Source of the DNA: an uncultured Endozoicomonas sp.
GTDB lineage: Bacteria; Pseudomonadota; Gammaproteobacteria; Pseudomonadales; Endozoicomonadaceae
Direction: 5' to 3'
NCBI GenBank assembly: GCA_900299555.1
Contig: OODV01000129.1
Location: forward strand, 1-48,292
Length of the DNA stretch: 48,292 bases
Positions within the stretch are counted from its first letter, which is position 1, and the number at the start of each line of letters is the position of its first letter. The position numbers were made by a program, and so were the translations under genes. Positions 16,740-25,422 of this stretch are shown here, piece after piece. The notes under the pieces are model-generated. The model did not search any database. It saw only the letters and a list, made by a program, of their open reading frames with translations, and had not been told where the DNA came from.

Positions 16740-17966
16740 ATGGGTATCTTCATGAGCCTGTTTGGTATGGCAATGCTTATCGGGATTGCGATACTTTTTT
16801 CGGAAAATCGAAAAGCGATAAATGTACGGACTGTTCTGGGTGCATTACTTATTCAAATTGCGTTCGGTGCATTTGTTATGTATGTCCCCGCAGGTCAGAC
16901 AGTATTACAAGTTGCGTCCAGTGGTGTGCAAAGTGTTATTAACTTTGCCAATGATGGCCTGGCTTTTGTTTTTGGTGATCTGGCCAGATTTGAAGTCGGT
17001 TTTGTTTTTGTAATTAATGTCCTGTTTGTCGTTGTTTTTATCAGTGCGTTAATCTCAGTTCTTTATTATTTAAACATTATGCAGGCGGTCATTAACGTAA
17101 TTGGCGGTGTACTGCATAAGCTTCTTGGTACCAGCCGGGCAGAATCTCTCTCAGCAACGGCAAATATTTTTGTGGGCCCTATTGAAGCACCCTCCATGGT
17201 TAGACCTTTTGTTCAGGGCATGACCCGCTCTGAGCTATTTGCGGTGATGACGGGGGGGCTTGCTTCCGTAGCGGGCGGTACCATGATCGGTTACATCAAC
17301 CTGGGCATCGATATCAAATATATTCTGACCGCCTGCTTTATGACGGCTCCGGCAGGGTTATTGTTTGCGAAGCTGATTTGCCCGGAAACCGCTGAACCAG
17401 CCAATAACGTCAATGATGTGATCGACCAGTCTGATGAGAAGCCTGAATCCATTCTGGATGCTATTACCCAAGGCTCCATGGTTGGTCTGCAGCAGGTCGC
17501 CTGTGTGACGGCGTTGTTGATCTCATTTGTTGCCATGGTGGCTCTGGTCAACGGTATTGTTGGTGCGCTGGGTGGCTTGATTGGTTTTGACGGCATTACG
17601 GTGCAGAGCATTCTGGGCTATCTCTTGTCACCTCTGGCCTTTGTTATGGGGGTGCCCTGGAGTGAAGCCACTCAGGCAGCCTCTTTTATTGGCCAGAAAA
17701 TCATTATTAATGAGTTTGTTGCCTATATCGACTTTGTGAAGGCTGCAGCAGAACTCTCTCCCAAGACTCAAGCCATTGTTACTTTTGCACTCTGTGGCTT
17801 TGCCAATATTGGCTCCGTTGCCATGGTGGTGGGTGGTCTGGGTGGCCTTGTTCCTGGCCGCAGAAAAGAGATGAATGCGCTGGCAATGAAAACACTGCTG
17901 GCGTCGGTACTTGCCAACTTGATGAGCGGCACGATTGCCGGGTTGCTGATCGGACTTGGCAGTTAA
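16740..17966 (+). CDS. Concentrative nucleoside transporter (CNT family, NupX-like)
   Basis: A 408-residue inner-membrane ion-coupled nucleoside importer with about ten hydrophobic segments. It aligns along its length with E. coli NupX (YeiM): NRKAINVRTVLGALLIQI, SALISVLYYLNIM, GGTMIGYINLGI, LLSPLAFVMGVPW and the CNT signature IGQKIIINEFVAY. The hairpin-1 motif, normally GQ(S/T/N)E, reads GPIEAP: the nucleobase-contacting Gln is Pro, while the Glu is kept. Substrate preference may therefore differ. GGGGG precedes the ATG. Between the YeiL-like regulator and deoD, it most likely feeds purine nucleosides to phosphorolysis. Confidence 0.93.
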   Translation: MGIFMSLFGMAMLIGIAILFSENRKAINVRTVLGALLIQIAFGAFVMYVPAGQTVLQVASSGVQSVINFANDGLAFVFGDLARFEVGFVFVINVLFVVVFISALISVLYYLNIMQAVINVIGGVLHKLLGTSRAESLSATANIFVGPIEAPSMVRPFVQGMTRSELFAVMTGGLASVAGGTMIGYINLGIDIKYILTACFMTAPAGLLFAKLICPETAEPANNVNDVIDQSDEKPESILDAITQGSMVGLQQVACVTALLISFVAMVALVNGIVGALGGLIGFDGITVQSILGYLLSPLAFVMGVPWSEATQAASFIGQKIIINEFVAYIDFVKAAAELSPKTQAIVTFALCGFANIGSVAMVVGGLGGLVPGRRKEMNALAMKTLLASVLANLMSGTIAGLLIGLGS

Positions 17967-18063
17967 TCAATAATAGCAATCTGTCGTGTCTATGGCCTTA
18001 GGGGGAGATACCGGCAGATTTTTAGCCCAGATAAAGACCGTTGTATTGTTGGAGTTTGAATCC

Positions 18064-18786
18064 GTGAGTACTGCACACATTAATGCGAAGCCAGGCGATT
18101 TTGCAGAAACTATTCTGATGCCAGGGGACCCGCTTCGAGCCAAGTTTATTGCTGAAAACTATCTGGATGATGCCAGAGAAGTGACCAACGTCAGAGGTAT
18201 GCTGGGTTTTACCGGAACCTTTAAAGGCAAACCGGTGTCTGTCATGGGACATGGCATGGGTATACCATCTGCCTCTATTTATTTTCATGAGCTGATTACT
18301 GTTTATGCAGTGAAAAACCTGATCCGTATCGGCAGCTGTGGTGCAATACATGACGATGTAAAATTGATGGATCTGGTCATTGGCATGGGAGCCAGCACTG
18401 ACTCCAAAGTCAACCGTATCCGCTTAAGGGATCATGACTTTGCTGCGTTGGCTGACTTCTCTCTTCTGCGTACAGCGGTTGAGCAAGCAGAACAGAAAGG
18501 TTTATCGGTTAAAGTGGGCAACCTGTTTTCTTCTGACCTGTTCTACCGCCCGGATGAGGACCTGTATCCACTGATGGCCAGCCATGGAATTCTAGGTGTT
18601 GAGATGGAAGCGGCTGCACTTTATGGTGTTGCTGCAGCACTGGGAGCCAAAGCATTGACTATTTGCACCGTCACTGATCATATTCTGCGCCATGAGGCTC
18701 TGGGAGCGGATGAGCGTCGTACGACTCTGAATGATATGATCACTCTGGCGTTGGATACCGTTGATCAAATGGATGCAAAATCCTGA
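18064..18786 (+). CDS. deoD: Purine nucleoside phosphorylase DeoD
   Basis: Hexameric cytosolic enzyme splitting purine (deoxy)nucleosides with phosphate into free base and (deoxy)ribose 1-phosphate. The GTG at 18064 gives [20 protein letters not shown], aligning with the E. coli start. An upstream in-frame start at 17986 adds unrelated residues. Active-site pieces are intact: His5, [10 protein letters not shown], the phosphate-binding [18 protein letters not shown] (purine/ribose binding) and TVTDHI with the catalytic Asp. Length is 240 aa against 239 in E. coli. It lies about 100 bases after the transporter gene and is followed by the second MITE-like repeat. Confidence 0.97.
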   Translation: MSTAHINAKPGDFAETILMPGDPLRAKFIAENYLDDAREVTNVRGMLGFTGTFKGKPVSVMGHGMGIPSASIYFHELITVYAVKNLIRIGSCGAIHDDVKLMDLVIGMGASTDSKVNRIRLRDHDFAALADFSLLRTAVEQAEQKGLSVKVGNLFSSDLFYRPDEDLYPLMASHGILGVEMEAAALYGVAAALGAKALTICTVTDHILRHEALGADERRTTLNDMITLALDTVDQMDAKS

Positions 18787-18836
18787 TCTCTATGTGATGT
18801 GTAAGTAACCAGCTTTATGGCATCATGCTTTCTGAG

Positions 18837-18965
18837 TAAGTGGTTAATAACTCTTCAGCGTTACAACTTTGGTCACATAGCTACGGCTATGCTCCCGCCG
18901 TTGTGCCTTGCATAGTAATTGTCCACTCACCCGGAAATATTCGATTCCATATGGCCAGCTACTTA
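18837..18965 (-). repeat. MITE-like repeat, copy 2 (inverted relative to copy 1)
   Basis: The complement of this stretch matches copy 1 (15510-15675) over about 115 bases. It shares GAATATTTC, GAGTGGA, ATGCAAGGCACAAC, GGAGCATAGCC, TAGCTATGTGACC and AGTTGTAAC blocks, and TAAGTAGCTG at the end. One arm is shorter by about 35 bases. Together the copies bracket the regulator-transporter-deoD segment in opposite orientations. Confidence 0.8.
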
Positions 18966-19058
18966 TTGTTGATTAATGGAATGGGCGTGGTTTCTTTATG
19001 AATCACGCTCATTTTTTATATGGCTTCCTTCGAATCTAATTGGCCCATAGGTTTAGTA

Positions 19059-20426
19059 ATGAATCACGATGATATTCTTTTCGGCATATTGGGAAATGCT
19101 TTTCATTGCCCGGTTCTTGGAGAGTTTGAATTTCTAGAGAATGTGCTGATTACCATCAATACTGACGGTGAGATTGATTCTCTTCTAAAGCCTGATGAAT
19201 ATGCCGTCAGTGATATTATGGAGGTGCTTGAGAGAGAAAACCGTCTGGTCATGTTAAAGGAGAAGCAATACCTTATACCGGGGTTGATCGATTTGCATTG
19301 CCATGCCCCACAGTGGCCTCAAATGGGTAAAGGGCTGGATCTTCCCCTGTATAACTGGCTGGCGAATTATACATTTCCACTGGAAGCTAAATATCAGGAT
19401 CTGGAGTTTGCCAAACGTGTTTATGATGATCTGGTCCAGTCCACCTTAAGTAGCGGTACAACCAGCGCCGTTTATTTCTCCAGTATTCATCTTGAGCCAA
19501 CGAGGGTGCTTGCAGATACCTGCCTGGAAAAAGGACAGCGGGCTTTTGTTGGTAAAGTCTGTATGGATGACGTTGAGCAGTGCCCTGGTTACTATCGCCA
19601 GAGCGTTGAAAAGAGCCTCTATGAAACCGAAGCGTTTCATCAGTATGTTTCAACGATGTCGGGCAATCATGGATTGATTTCATCCGTGGTTACGCCACGA
19701 TTTATACCCAGCTGCACAGAAGGTCTTCTCAAAGAGTTAGGACAGTTTGCCACCAATAATGACTGTTACGTGCAGACTCACTGCTCCGAAAGTGACTGGG
19801 CGAGAGAGTATAGCCAGCAAAAATACGGTGAAACGGATATTTCTGTTTATGAAAAAACTGGCTTGCTGGGTAGAAAAACCATTCTTGCTCACTCGATTTT
19901 TCTGACTGAGCAGGATGTTGTCAAAATACAGGATTATGGTGCCAGTATTGCTCACTGTCCTTTGTCGAATATGTACTTTGCCAATGCAGCTATGGAAACT
20001 CGAGAACTGCTCAACAGAGGATTACACTGCGGTTTGGGCAGCGATGTGGCGGCCAGTGTGACACCTTCAATGTTGCGGTCTTGCTTTGATGCGGTCACTC
20101 ACTCCCGGGTCAGGGAAGAGGGCACCTCGACAAAACTGGCAGCAGGTGAGCGAGGAGAAGCTAAGACGAGAATTTCATTCCTTGAAGCATTCTGGATGGC
20201 GACAACCGGCGGTGGAAAAGCACTTGATAAGAATATAGGGGTGTTTCGAAGAGGTTTCAGTTTTGACGCGGTTCTGGTAGATGCCAATATTCAGGACTGT
20301 GATTTGAAAATATGGCAAGCGTTGGATAGCGCTTCGGATATTCTGGAAAAAATTATATCGACCACTAACAGGCAGAACATCACAAGAGTATGGGTACAGG
20401 GTAGGGAAGTCGTTTGTAAAAAATAA
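19059..20426 (+). CDS. guaD: Guanine deaminase (amidohydrolase superfamily)
   Basis: Zinc hydrolase converting guanine to xanthine and ammonia. Motifs in order: PGLIDLHCHAPQWPQMG (metal HxH and the APQ signature of guanine deaminases), LYNWLANYTFPLEAK, VQTHCSES (metal His), LAHSIFL, AHCPLSN and GLGSDVA (metal Asp). Length is 455 aa (E. coli GuaD 439). I chose the ATG at 19059, where AGG lies eight bases upstream. An ATG at 19020 follows a T-rich stretch with no ribosome binding site. Next to deoD and the transporter, it extends the pathway guanosine to guanine to xanthine. A 15-bp hairpin follows. Confidence 0.92.
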   Translation: MNHDDILFGILGNAFHCPVLGEFEFLENVLITINTDGEIDSLLKPDEYAVSDIMEVLERENRLVMLKEKQYLIPGLIDLHCHAPQWPQMGKGLDLPLYNWLANYTFPLEAKYQDLEFAKRVYDDLVQSTLSSGTTSAVYFSSIHLEPTRVLADTCLEKGQRAFVGKVCMDDVEQCPGYYRQSVEKSLYETEAFHQYVSTMSGNHGLISSVVTPRFIPSCTEGLLKELGQFATNNDCYVQTHCSESDWAREYSQQKYGETDISVYEKTGLLGRKTILAHSIFLTEQDVVKIQDYGASIAHCPLSNMYFANAAMETRELLNRGLHCGLGSDVAASVTPSMLRSCFDAVTHSRVREEGTSTKLAAGERGEAKTRISFLEAFWMATTGGGKALDKNIGVFRRGFSFDAVLVDANIQDCDLKIWQALDSASDILEKIISTTNRQNITRVWVQGREVVCKK

Positions 20427-20436
20427 TTAGCGAATC

Positions 20437-20474
20437 AGATGGCAATAATACTGCTAATGGTATTATTGCCATCT
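20437..20474 (+). terminator. Perfect 15-bp hairpin downstream of guaD
   Basis: AGATGGCAATAATAC (20437-20451) and GTATTATTGCCATCT (20460-20474) are perfect complements with an 8-base loop. No T run follows, so it may be a transcript-end stabiliser or a factor-dependent terminator. The remaining 380 bases to the next gene are very AT-rich, with homopolymer T and A runs near 20573-20600 and no gene. Confidence 0.6.
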
Positions 20475-20858
20475 AATATAAACATTTAAAATCATGTGTT
20501 TAGTAATATCGCACATGGTTATATCCTATAAAAATGGTTTTTTGTTTAAAGGTTTTCTGTTAAATGAAATTTGATTTTTTTTTTAATTTAAAAAAAGAAT
20601 AAATCTACCTGGTATGTTTTAAAGGAAAAGTTCTGTTTGAGTATTATAATTCCACACCAAAGGTGTTTGGGGCTTTCATCTTTTCTTCCTTAATTAAAAA
20701 AATCAAGCCTGCTAAATGGAATAGATAATCTTAACACTTCAGCTTGATTGGATATTGCTAGGCGTTTTAAACGATATGGTTGGGCTATAGATATATAAAT
20801 AAAGCCTGTATCGCTCTTGCCGATGTTTTACCTGATAGCTGACTATCAGGATAATGAT

Positions 20859-21374
20859 ATGCATATAGACCTGGGTAATGGTTACTGCCTCAGAAGGTTC
20901 CTTTATGGGGATGCCATCTCTTTGGCCAAGCATGGTAATAACGCTAAAATTGCGAAAAATCTTCGGGATACTTTTCCGCATCCTTATACGATCGAACATG
21001 CCAGAGCTTGGGTGCAACACGTAAAAGAGCATGAGACGAAAACCCGGTTTGCCATTGATTTTGGTGGTGAAGCAATTGGTGAGATTGGTTTTGTGGTTCA
21101 GCTGGATGTTCATCGCTTCGGGGCAGAGATCGGCTTTTGGGTTTCAGAGGAACACTGGGGTAAAGGGATTATGACCGGTGCTCTGTCCTATGTTTGCCAG
21201 TATGCATTTGATGAAATGGGACTTGTTCGAATTTTTGCAGATGTTCAGGCTCGCAATGAGGGCTCCCGTCGAGTTTTGGAAAAATGTGGTTTTGAGCTTG
21301 AAGGCGTGATGAAAAAGCACGTCTATAAAGATGAGCAGTTTATAGATCAGCTGGTTTTTGCTTTAGTCCGCTAG
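20859..21374 (+). CDS. GNAT N-acetyltransferase, RimJ/RimL-like
   Basis: A 171-residue acetyl-CoA-dependent N-acetyltransferase of the RimJ/RimL type, which modifies protein N-termini or small amines. The family pattern is clear. It opens with LRRFLYGDAISLAKHGNN; the central FAIDFGGEAIGEIGF and EIGFWVSEEHWGKGIMTGAL form the CoA-binding A motif. RIFADVQARNEGSRRVLEKC precedes the C-terminal GFELEGVMKKHVYKD. The substrate is unknown. The ATG at 20859 is used, with AGG eight bases upstream. Upstream TTG (20817) and ATG (20823) lack a good site. It stands alone between AT-rich gaps. Confidence 0.9.
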   Translation: MHIDLGNGYCLRRFLYGDAISLAKHGNNAKIAKNLRDTFPHPYTIEHARAWVQHVKEHETKTRFAIDFGGEAIGEIGFVVQLDVHRFGAEIGFWVSEEHWGKGIMTGALSYVCQYAFDEMGLVRIFADVQARNEGSRRVLEKCGFELEGVMKKHVYKDEQFIDQLVFALVR

Positions 21375-21407
21375 TTGTAATTTTTGTCTTTCTTCTCTTA
21401 TTTAGTA

Positions 21408-21443
21408 ACATTACTTCCCCCTTTCAGGGGGGAGAAGTAATGT
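21408..21443. terminator. Long hairpin between the GNAT gene and the mviM pseudogene
   Basis: ACATTACTTC plus CCCC pairs with GGGG and GAAGTAATGT around a TTTCA loop, with a small bulge. It is GC-rich in the upper stem. No T run follows on the plus strand. Confidence 0.55.
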
Positions 21444-21469
21444 AGCGGTTAAAGAAAAGAGAGAAAATA

Positions 21470-22341
21470 ATGAGAATTGGTTTGATCGGTCTGGGAGATA
21501 TTGCACAGAAGGCATATTTGCCAATTCTTACGGAATTTCCTTCTGTTGAGCCTGTTTTTTGCACCCGAAGCAGGAAGGTTCTGAGTGAGCTTGCAAAGAA
21601 ATACCGGGTAAATGACTTTTGCTGAGATTATAAGCAGCTTCTGAATATGGATTTTGATGTTGTCATGATTCACAGTGCCACATCAACCCATGTGGATATA
21701 GCGAGCTACTTTCTTAAAAACGGTATCCCGGTTTTTGTGGATAAGCCCTTGTCCACTGACTTTGGCGAATGCGAAAGACTGCATGACTTGGCCGAATGTG
21801 ACAGGTAGCCCCTTTTTGTTGGTTTTAATAGACGTTATCTTCCAATTTTAAAATAACCCCTGTTACAGGAGTCCAAAGAATCTCCTTTACTCTATTTCCG
21901 CTGGGAAAAAAATAGATATAACCTGCCTGGGGCTCCGCGAAAATTTGTATTTGATGACTTGATTCACCCACTGGATAGTGTGAATCAATCTTCAGATGTT
22001 AAACTGGAAGACCTGTTGATATTAGAACAGATTTCTAATTTCGGACTTAACAGACTTGATATTCAATGTCAGGCAGGAAGTACTTTGATCCAGGCTGCCA
22101 TGAATCGGTTGAATGGAATTACTAATGAGCGGATCACTTTGTTATGAAAACCAGTTGGGAACAGTTAGTCCGCCTGCCCGACTTGATTCCGATGCTGGCA
22201 AGTAAAGGATTTAACGCCATGATTGAACACTGGCTGGAAGTCGTTTCGAAAGGAAAATTGGCCGATGATATTCTTGAAAGAAGCCTCAGGACTCACCTGC
22301 TGGCTGAAACGATCTACCAGCAGGTTGAGAAATGGATTTAG
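21470..22341 (+). pseudogene. Decayed Gfo/Idh/MocA-family oxidoreductase, mviM-like
   Basis: Frame one opens MRIGLIGLGDIAQKAYLPIL, a Rossmann start closely like E. coli MviM. It continues with HSATSTHVD, FVDKPLSTDF and GFNRRYLPIL, all family motifs. It is broken by in-frame stops at 21623 (TGA), 21806 (TAG) and 21854 (TAA), and by a frameshift near 22140. The C-terminal part (RLPDLIPMLASKGFNAMIE onward) is read in another frame from 22144. The centre also seems shortened compared with about 307 residues for MviM. Codons between the stops still read sensibly, so decay is recent. A ribosome binding site (GAGAGAAAATA) remains upstream. Confidence 0.9.
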
Positions 22342-22358
22342 GGGCACATAACCCCTAT

Positions 22359-24440
22359 TTACAGCGAGATACGACCCAGGGGTTGAACGGTGATCTCTTC
22401 AGTCAACTCCTGGTGTGAAAGTACTGCCAGGTCATAGACCTCCAGCTCGAGGAGTTTGCGGACATAGCGGCGTATATCCATGGAGGTGATCAGCACAGGC
22501 TTATGCTCAAGGTGACCTATTTTACCGACTGAGTGTTTAACGTTTTCGACGAACTGTGCAGAAGTAGACGGATCAAGTGCTAAGTAACTGCCTGCTGAAG
22601 TCTGTCGAATGCCTGAACGGATCGTGTCTTCTACATCCTGATCAAGCAGGTAAACTGGCAGCATATTTTTGCCATTGGAGTATTTATAGCTGATGTAACG
22701 CTTCAATGACGATCGTACATATTCAGTTAACTGAACAACCTCTTTCTCCTTGTGTCCCCATACAACCAGCGATTGCAGGATGGATCTGAGGTTTCGGATG
22801 GAAATATCTTCAGATACCAGGCGCTGGAATATTTCCGTAATCTTATTGACGGGTAAAAGTCGCTGTACCTCTTTAATCAGTTCACCAAAACTGCTTTCCA
22901 TTTTTTCCAGAAGGTAGCGGGTTTCCTGAATGCCAATGAAATCTTCTGCATACTTTTTCAAAACATGAGCCAGGTGATAGGTCATGATTTTGGGCGAGTC
23001 CATAAAGTTAACATTATTACGCTCAAGCTTGTCTTTCTGACTCTCAGTGACCCAGAGAGAATCGAGGCTTGGCAGGAAGGGGGCACCCATTTCATAGGGG
23101 ATTTTAAGCATGTCCAGATGCTCATTACTCTCCCTGACAAATAGAGAACCGGGCTTGAAGTAGCCTGAGGCCACGGGAACTTCCTGAAGCAGTATGCTAT
23201 AGGTATTCTCATCCATGGAATCATTAAATCGTAGATGAATACCTGGAAAAGGAACACCAAGATCCATATACAGTGACTTACGAACTTTGAGTAACTCCTC
23301 ATTCAGGGATGATGTATTGAGGCTCTTCTGAACAGAGGTAGGGACATCAATAATCAAGGGCAGAGTCTGGGTAAACTCTTCCTGCTGATCCAGTCTGGTT
23401 TTTGCTTCACCAGGCGTTTCTGTTGCAGCAGCCATAGCGGGAATACCACCGTCTTCTCTAGCTGTTCGGGCTTTTTCTGTTTTCTTCATTAGAAAATAAC
23501 CACCACCACCAATGGCTGCAGCGAGACTTAGAAAGGTTAGCGTTGGAAAACCAGGAATCATGGCGAAGCCAAGTAATAATGCGCCGCCGACCATCAGTGC
23601 CTTCGGCTTATTGGTGAGTTGATCACCTATTTCATTACCCAGATCCTTGGCGTCTTCATTGGATACCCGGGTAACGATAATACCAGCGGTGATGGAGATC
23701 AGAAGGGCTGGTATCTGGGAGATAAGCCCGTCACCAATGGTCAAAATAGCGTAGAGCTGCAGAGCATCGCCGCCCGACATTCCCTCGCTGGTACCAATAG
23801 CAACCCCGGCGGTGATGTTGACAAAGATGATGATTAAACCAGCGATGGCGTCACCTTTAACAAACTTCATGGCACCATCCATCGAGCCGAACAGCTGACT
23901 TTCTTTGGTGACCAACTCTCTCCGGCGCTGAGCTTCTTCCATCTCGATGGCTCCGGCACGAAGATCGGCATCAATACTCATTTGCTTACCAGGCATACCA
24001 TCCAGAGAGAAACGGGCACTAACCTCTGCTACCCGTTCGGAACCTTTGGTAATTACCAGAAACTGGACAATGGTTATGATCAGGAAGATAACCACACCAA
24101 CCCCAAGACTTCCACCGACCACAAAATTACCAAAGGTGTAGACGATTTCACCGGCATCGGCCTGAAGGAGAATCAGACGAGTAGTGGTGATAGACAGTGC
24201 TAGTCGGAAGAGAGTGGTTATCAGTAGAACCCCCGGGAAGGAGGAAAACTCCAGAGGCGACTTGAGATAAATGGATGTCATCAGAAGAATGGTTGATATC
24301 CCCATATTCAAAGCGATGAGGAAATCCACCAGGGGGGTGGGCATGGGTAGAATGATAAGCCCGATGACGGATACCAGCAGTCCTGCCAGTACCAGATCAT
24401 TCCTACCCCCGAAGTTCAGCCCGGGTAACAGTTGTGCCAT
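22359..24440 (-). CDS. sctV: T3SS export gate protein SctV (YscV/FlhA family)
   Basis: Major export apparatus component, a nonamer whose cytosolic ring receives substrates and chaperones. The N-terminal half has about seven or eight membrane helices with the highly conserved [31 protein letters not shown] and [20 protein letters not shown] blocks (FHIPEP-like signature region). It is close to Yersinia YscV. The C-terminal half is the cytosolic ring domain, ending [11 protein letters not shown]. Length is 693 aa against 704. It follows sctX and sctY in the order X-Y-V seen in ysc operons. Ribosome binding before ATG 24440 is not obvious, so translation may be coupled to sctY. Confidence 0.97.
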   Translation of the reverse strand: MAQLLPGLNFGGRNDLVLAGLLVSVIGLIILPMPTPLVDFLIALNMGISTILLMTSIYLKSPLEFSSFPGVLLITTLFRLALSITTTRLILLQADAGEIVYTFGNFVVGGSLGVGVVIFLIITIVQFLVITKGSERVAEVSARFSLDGMPGKQMSIDADLRAGAIEMEEAQRRRELVTKESQLFGSMDGAMKFVKGDAIAGLIIIFVNITAGVAIGTSEGMSGGDALQLYAILTIGDGLISQIPALLISITAGIIVTRVSNEDAKDLGNEIGDQLTNKPKALMVGGALLLGFAMIPGFPTLTFLSLAAAIGGGGYFLMKKTEKARTAREDGGIPAMAAATETPGEAKTRLDQQEEFTQTLPLIIDVPTSVQKSLNTSSLNEELLKVRKSLYMDLGVPFPGIHLRFNDSMDENTYSILLQEVPVASGYFKPGSLFVRESNEHLDMLKIPYEMGAPFLPSLDSLWVTESQKDKLERNNVNFMDSPKIMTYHLAHVLKKYAEDFIGIQETRYLLEKMESSFGELIKEVQRLLPVNKITEIFQRLVSEDISIRNLRSILQSLVVWGHKEKEVVQLTEYVRSSLKRYISYKYSNGKNMLPVYLLDQDVEDTIRSGIRQTSAGSYLALDPSTSAQFVENVKHSVGKIGHLEHKPVLITSMDIRRYVRKLLELEVYDLAVLSHQELTEEITVQPLGRISL

Positions 24441-24482
24441 GAGAGGTGCGCCGCTGCTATGGGGCTGGCTTTGCCTTGAAGA

Positions 24483-24776
24483 TCAGCGGCTCAGTGCAGC
24501 TTTTTTCTTCTTGAGCAGGGCTCGCCCCTTGATCCATTTTATAGCCCGTACATCGCTGCCAGGCCTCGCATATTTTAGAAAATTATCGGCTGCATTGATG
24601 GATTCTTCAGGTTGTTCTGCTTGTAGGTAGGCATAGCTCAGCATGCGATAGACATCGGGGTTTTCCTTGTCTATAGACTTCAGTGCTTCCAGTAAGGCAA
24701 TGGATTTTCTGGGCTGAAGATATTCAAGGTAATAAGATGCCTGCGACAGTAGCCAGGTTTTTAATGATTTATCCAT
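24483..24776 (-). CDS. sctY: T3SS chaperone SctY (YscY family, TPR-like)
   Basis: YscY binds YscX as its chaperone and, with it, SctV; both are required for early secretion in Ysc-class systems. The 97-residue protein is all helical with TPR-like repeats: SQASYYLEYLQPRKSIALLE, NPDVYRMLSYAYLQAEQPEE and INAADNFLKYA. It ends with a basic tail of several lysines. YscY is 114 residues. Position between sctX and sctV strongly supports the call, and sequence similarity alone is modest. It is separated from sctX by 12 bases and from sctV by 42. Confidence 0.85.
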   Translation of the reverse strand: MDKSLKTWLLSQASYYLEYLQPRKSIALLEALKSIDKENPDVYRMLSYAYLQAEQPEESINAADNFLKYARPGSDVRAIKWIKGRALLKKKKAALSR

Positions 24777-24788
24777 TTCAATATTCCT

Positions 24789-25187
24789 TTAGCTGGCAAT
24801 CAATACATTACGACACATCATTAGATATTCACTATCTGTTTTAGCGTTCTCTATAACGGCAATTGCCTCTTCCATGGCTTTGGTATAGTTGCTGTTCTTT
24901 TTTTGTTTCTTAAGGTACTTTGAAAGTGAGTCTATCGCTTCCCTGGTAAGGCGATAATGCTCTTCAGGGTTGGAATAAATGTTTTGATCAGAGATATTTG
25001 TGGCAAACTTTAATTCCCTGTTCTGAAAATTTCTGCTCATATCCAAAGCCTTCCAGGTGTAGTCAACGACTTTTTCACCAGAAGGTTTAAAGTTTGATTT
25101 TGATTTTGGGAAATCTGAATCAGCTAATGCACTGTCGATTCTTGACATTCCCGAGATACCGCTACCAAATGAAACTGATCCTGCCAT
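24789..25187 (-). CDS. sctX: T3SS export-associated protein SctX (YscX family)
   Basis: YscX is an exported component specific to the Ysc class, required for needle and inner-rod export and bound by YscY. The 132-residue protein (YscX 122) has a Gly/Ser-rich unstructured N-terminus typical of T3SS export signals (MAGSVSFGSGISGMSRIDS). A central part follows, with VDYTWKALDM and EEHYRLTREAIDSLSKYLKK. The helical C-terminus SEYLMMCRNVLIAS matches the YscY-binding end of YscX in position. It is first gene of the X-Y-V operon, divergent from sctC. Confidence 0.82.
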   Translation of the reverse strand: MAGSVSFGSGISGMSRIDSALADSDFPKSKSNFKPSGEKVVDYTWKALDMSRNFQNRELKFATNISDQNIYSNPEEHYRLTREAIDSLSKYLKKQKKNSNYTKAMEEAIAVIENAKTDSEYLMMCRNVLIAS

Positions 25188-25422
25188 AACAAAGCCCGCC
25201 TGATAAATTAATCCTTTGGTGCTGTCGGCGGAAAAGTAGAGGGATTAAATAACTTTTCTCATGTTAATTATTTTTTTGACGAAATACTGGTGAATTGAGT
25301 TTGTTTTCCGATAAACTGGTATGTAACGAATTTTTATTGACACTTACTAAATTACAAGGCATCTATTCATTAAGGGCTGTTGAATAAGCTGGAGCAGACA
25401 TGAGCATGGAGGCACGCGTCTG
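25188..25422. promoter_or_regulatory. Divergent promoter region of sctXYV and sctC
   Basis: An AT-rich stretch of 235 bases separates the two divergent T3SS transcripts. For sctC a TTGACA is present at 25337-25342, and 17 bases later a weak -10 CATCTA. On the minus strand TCAAAAAA near 25268-25276 fits the TnAAAAnA core bound by ExsA-type T3SS activators. A single short A-rich match is weak evidence. Confidence 0.4.

Noticed and set aside
25188-25422. Firm ExsA-binding site before sctX
   Set aside because: A single TCAAAAAA match in AT-rich DNA is expected by chance and no second site at the right spacing was found.
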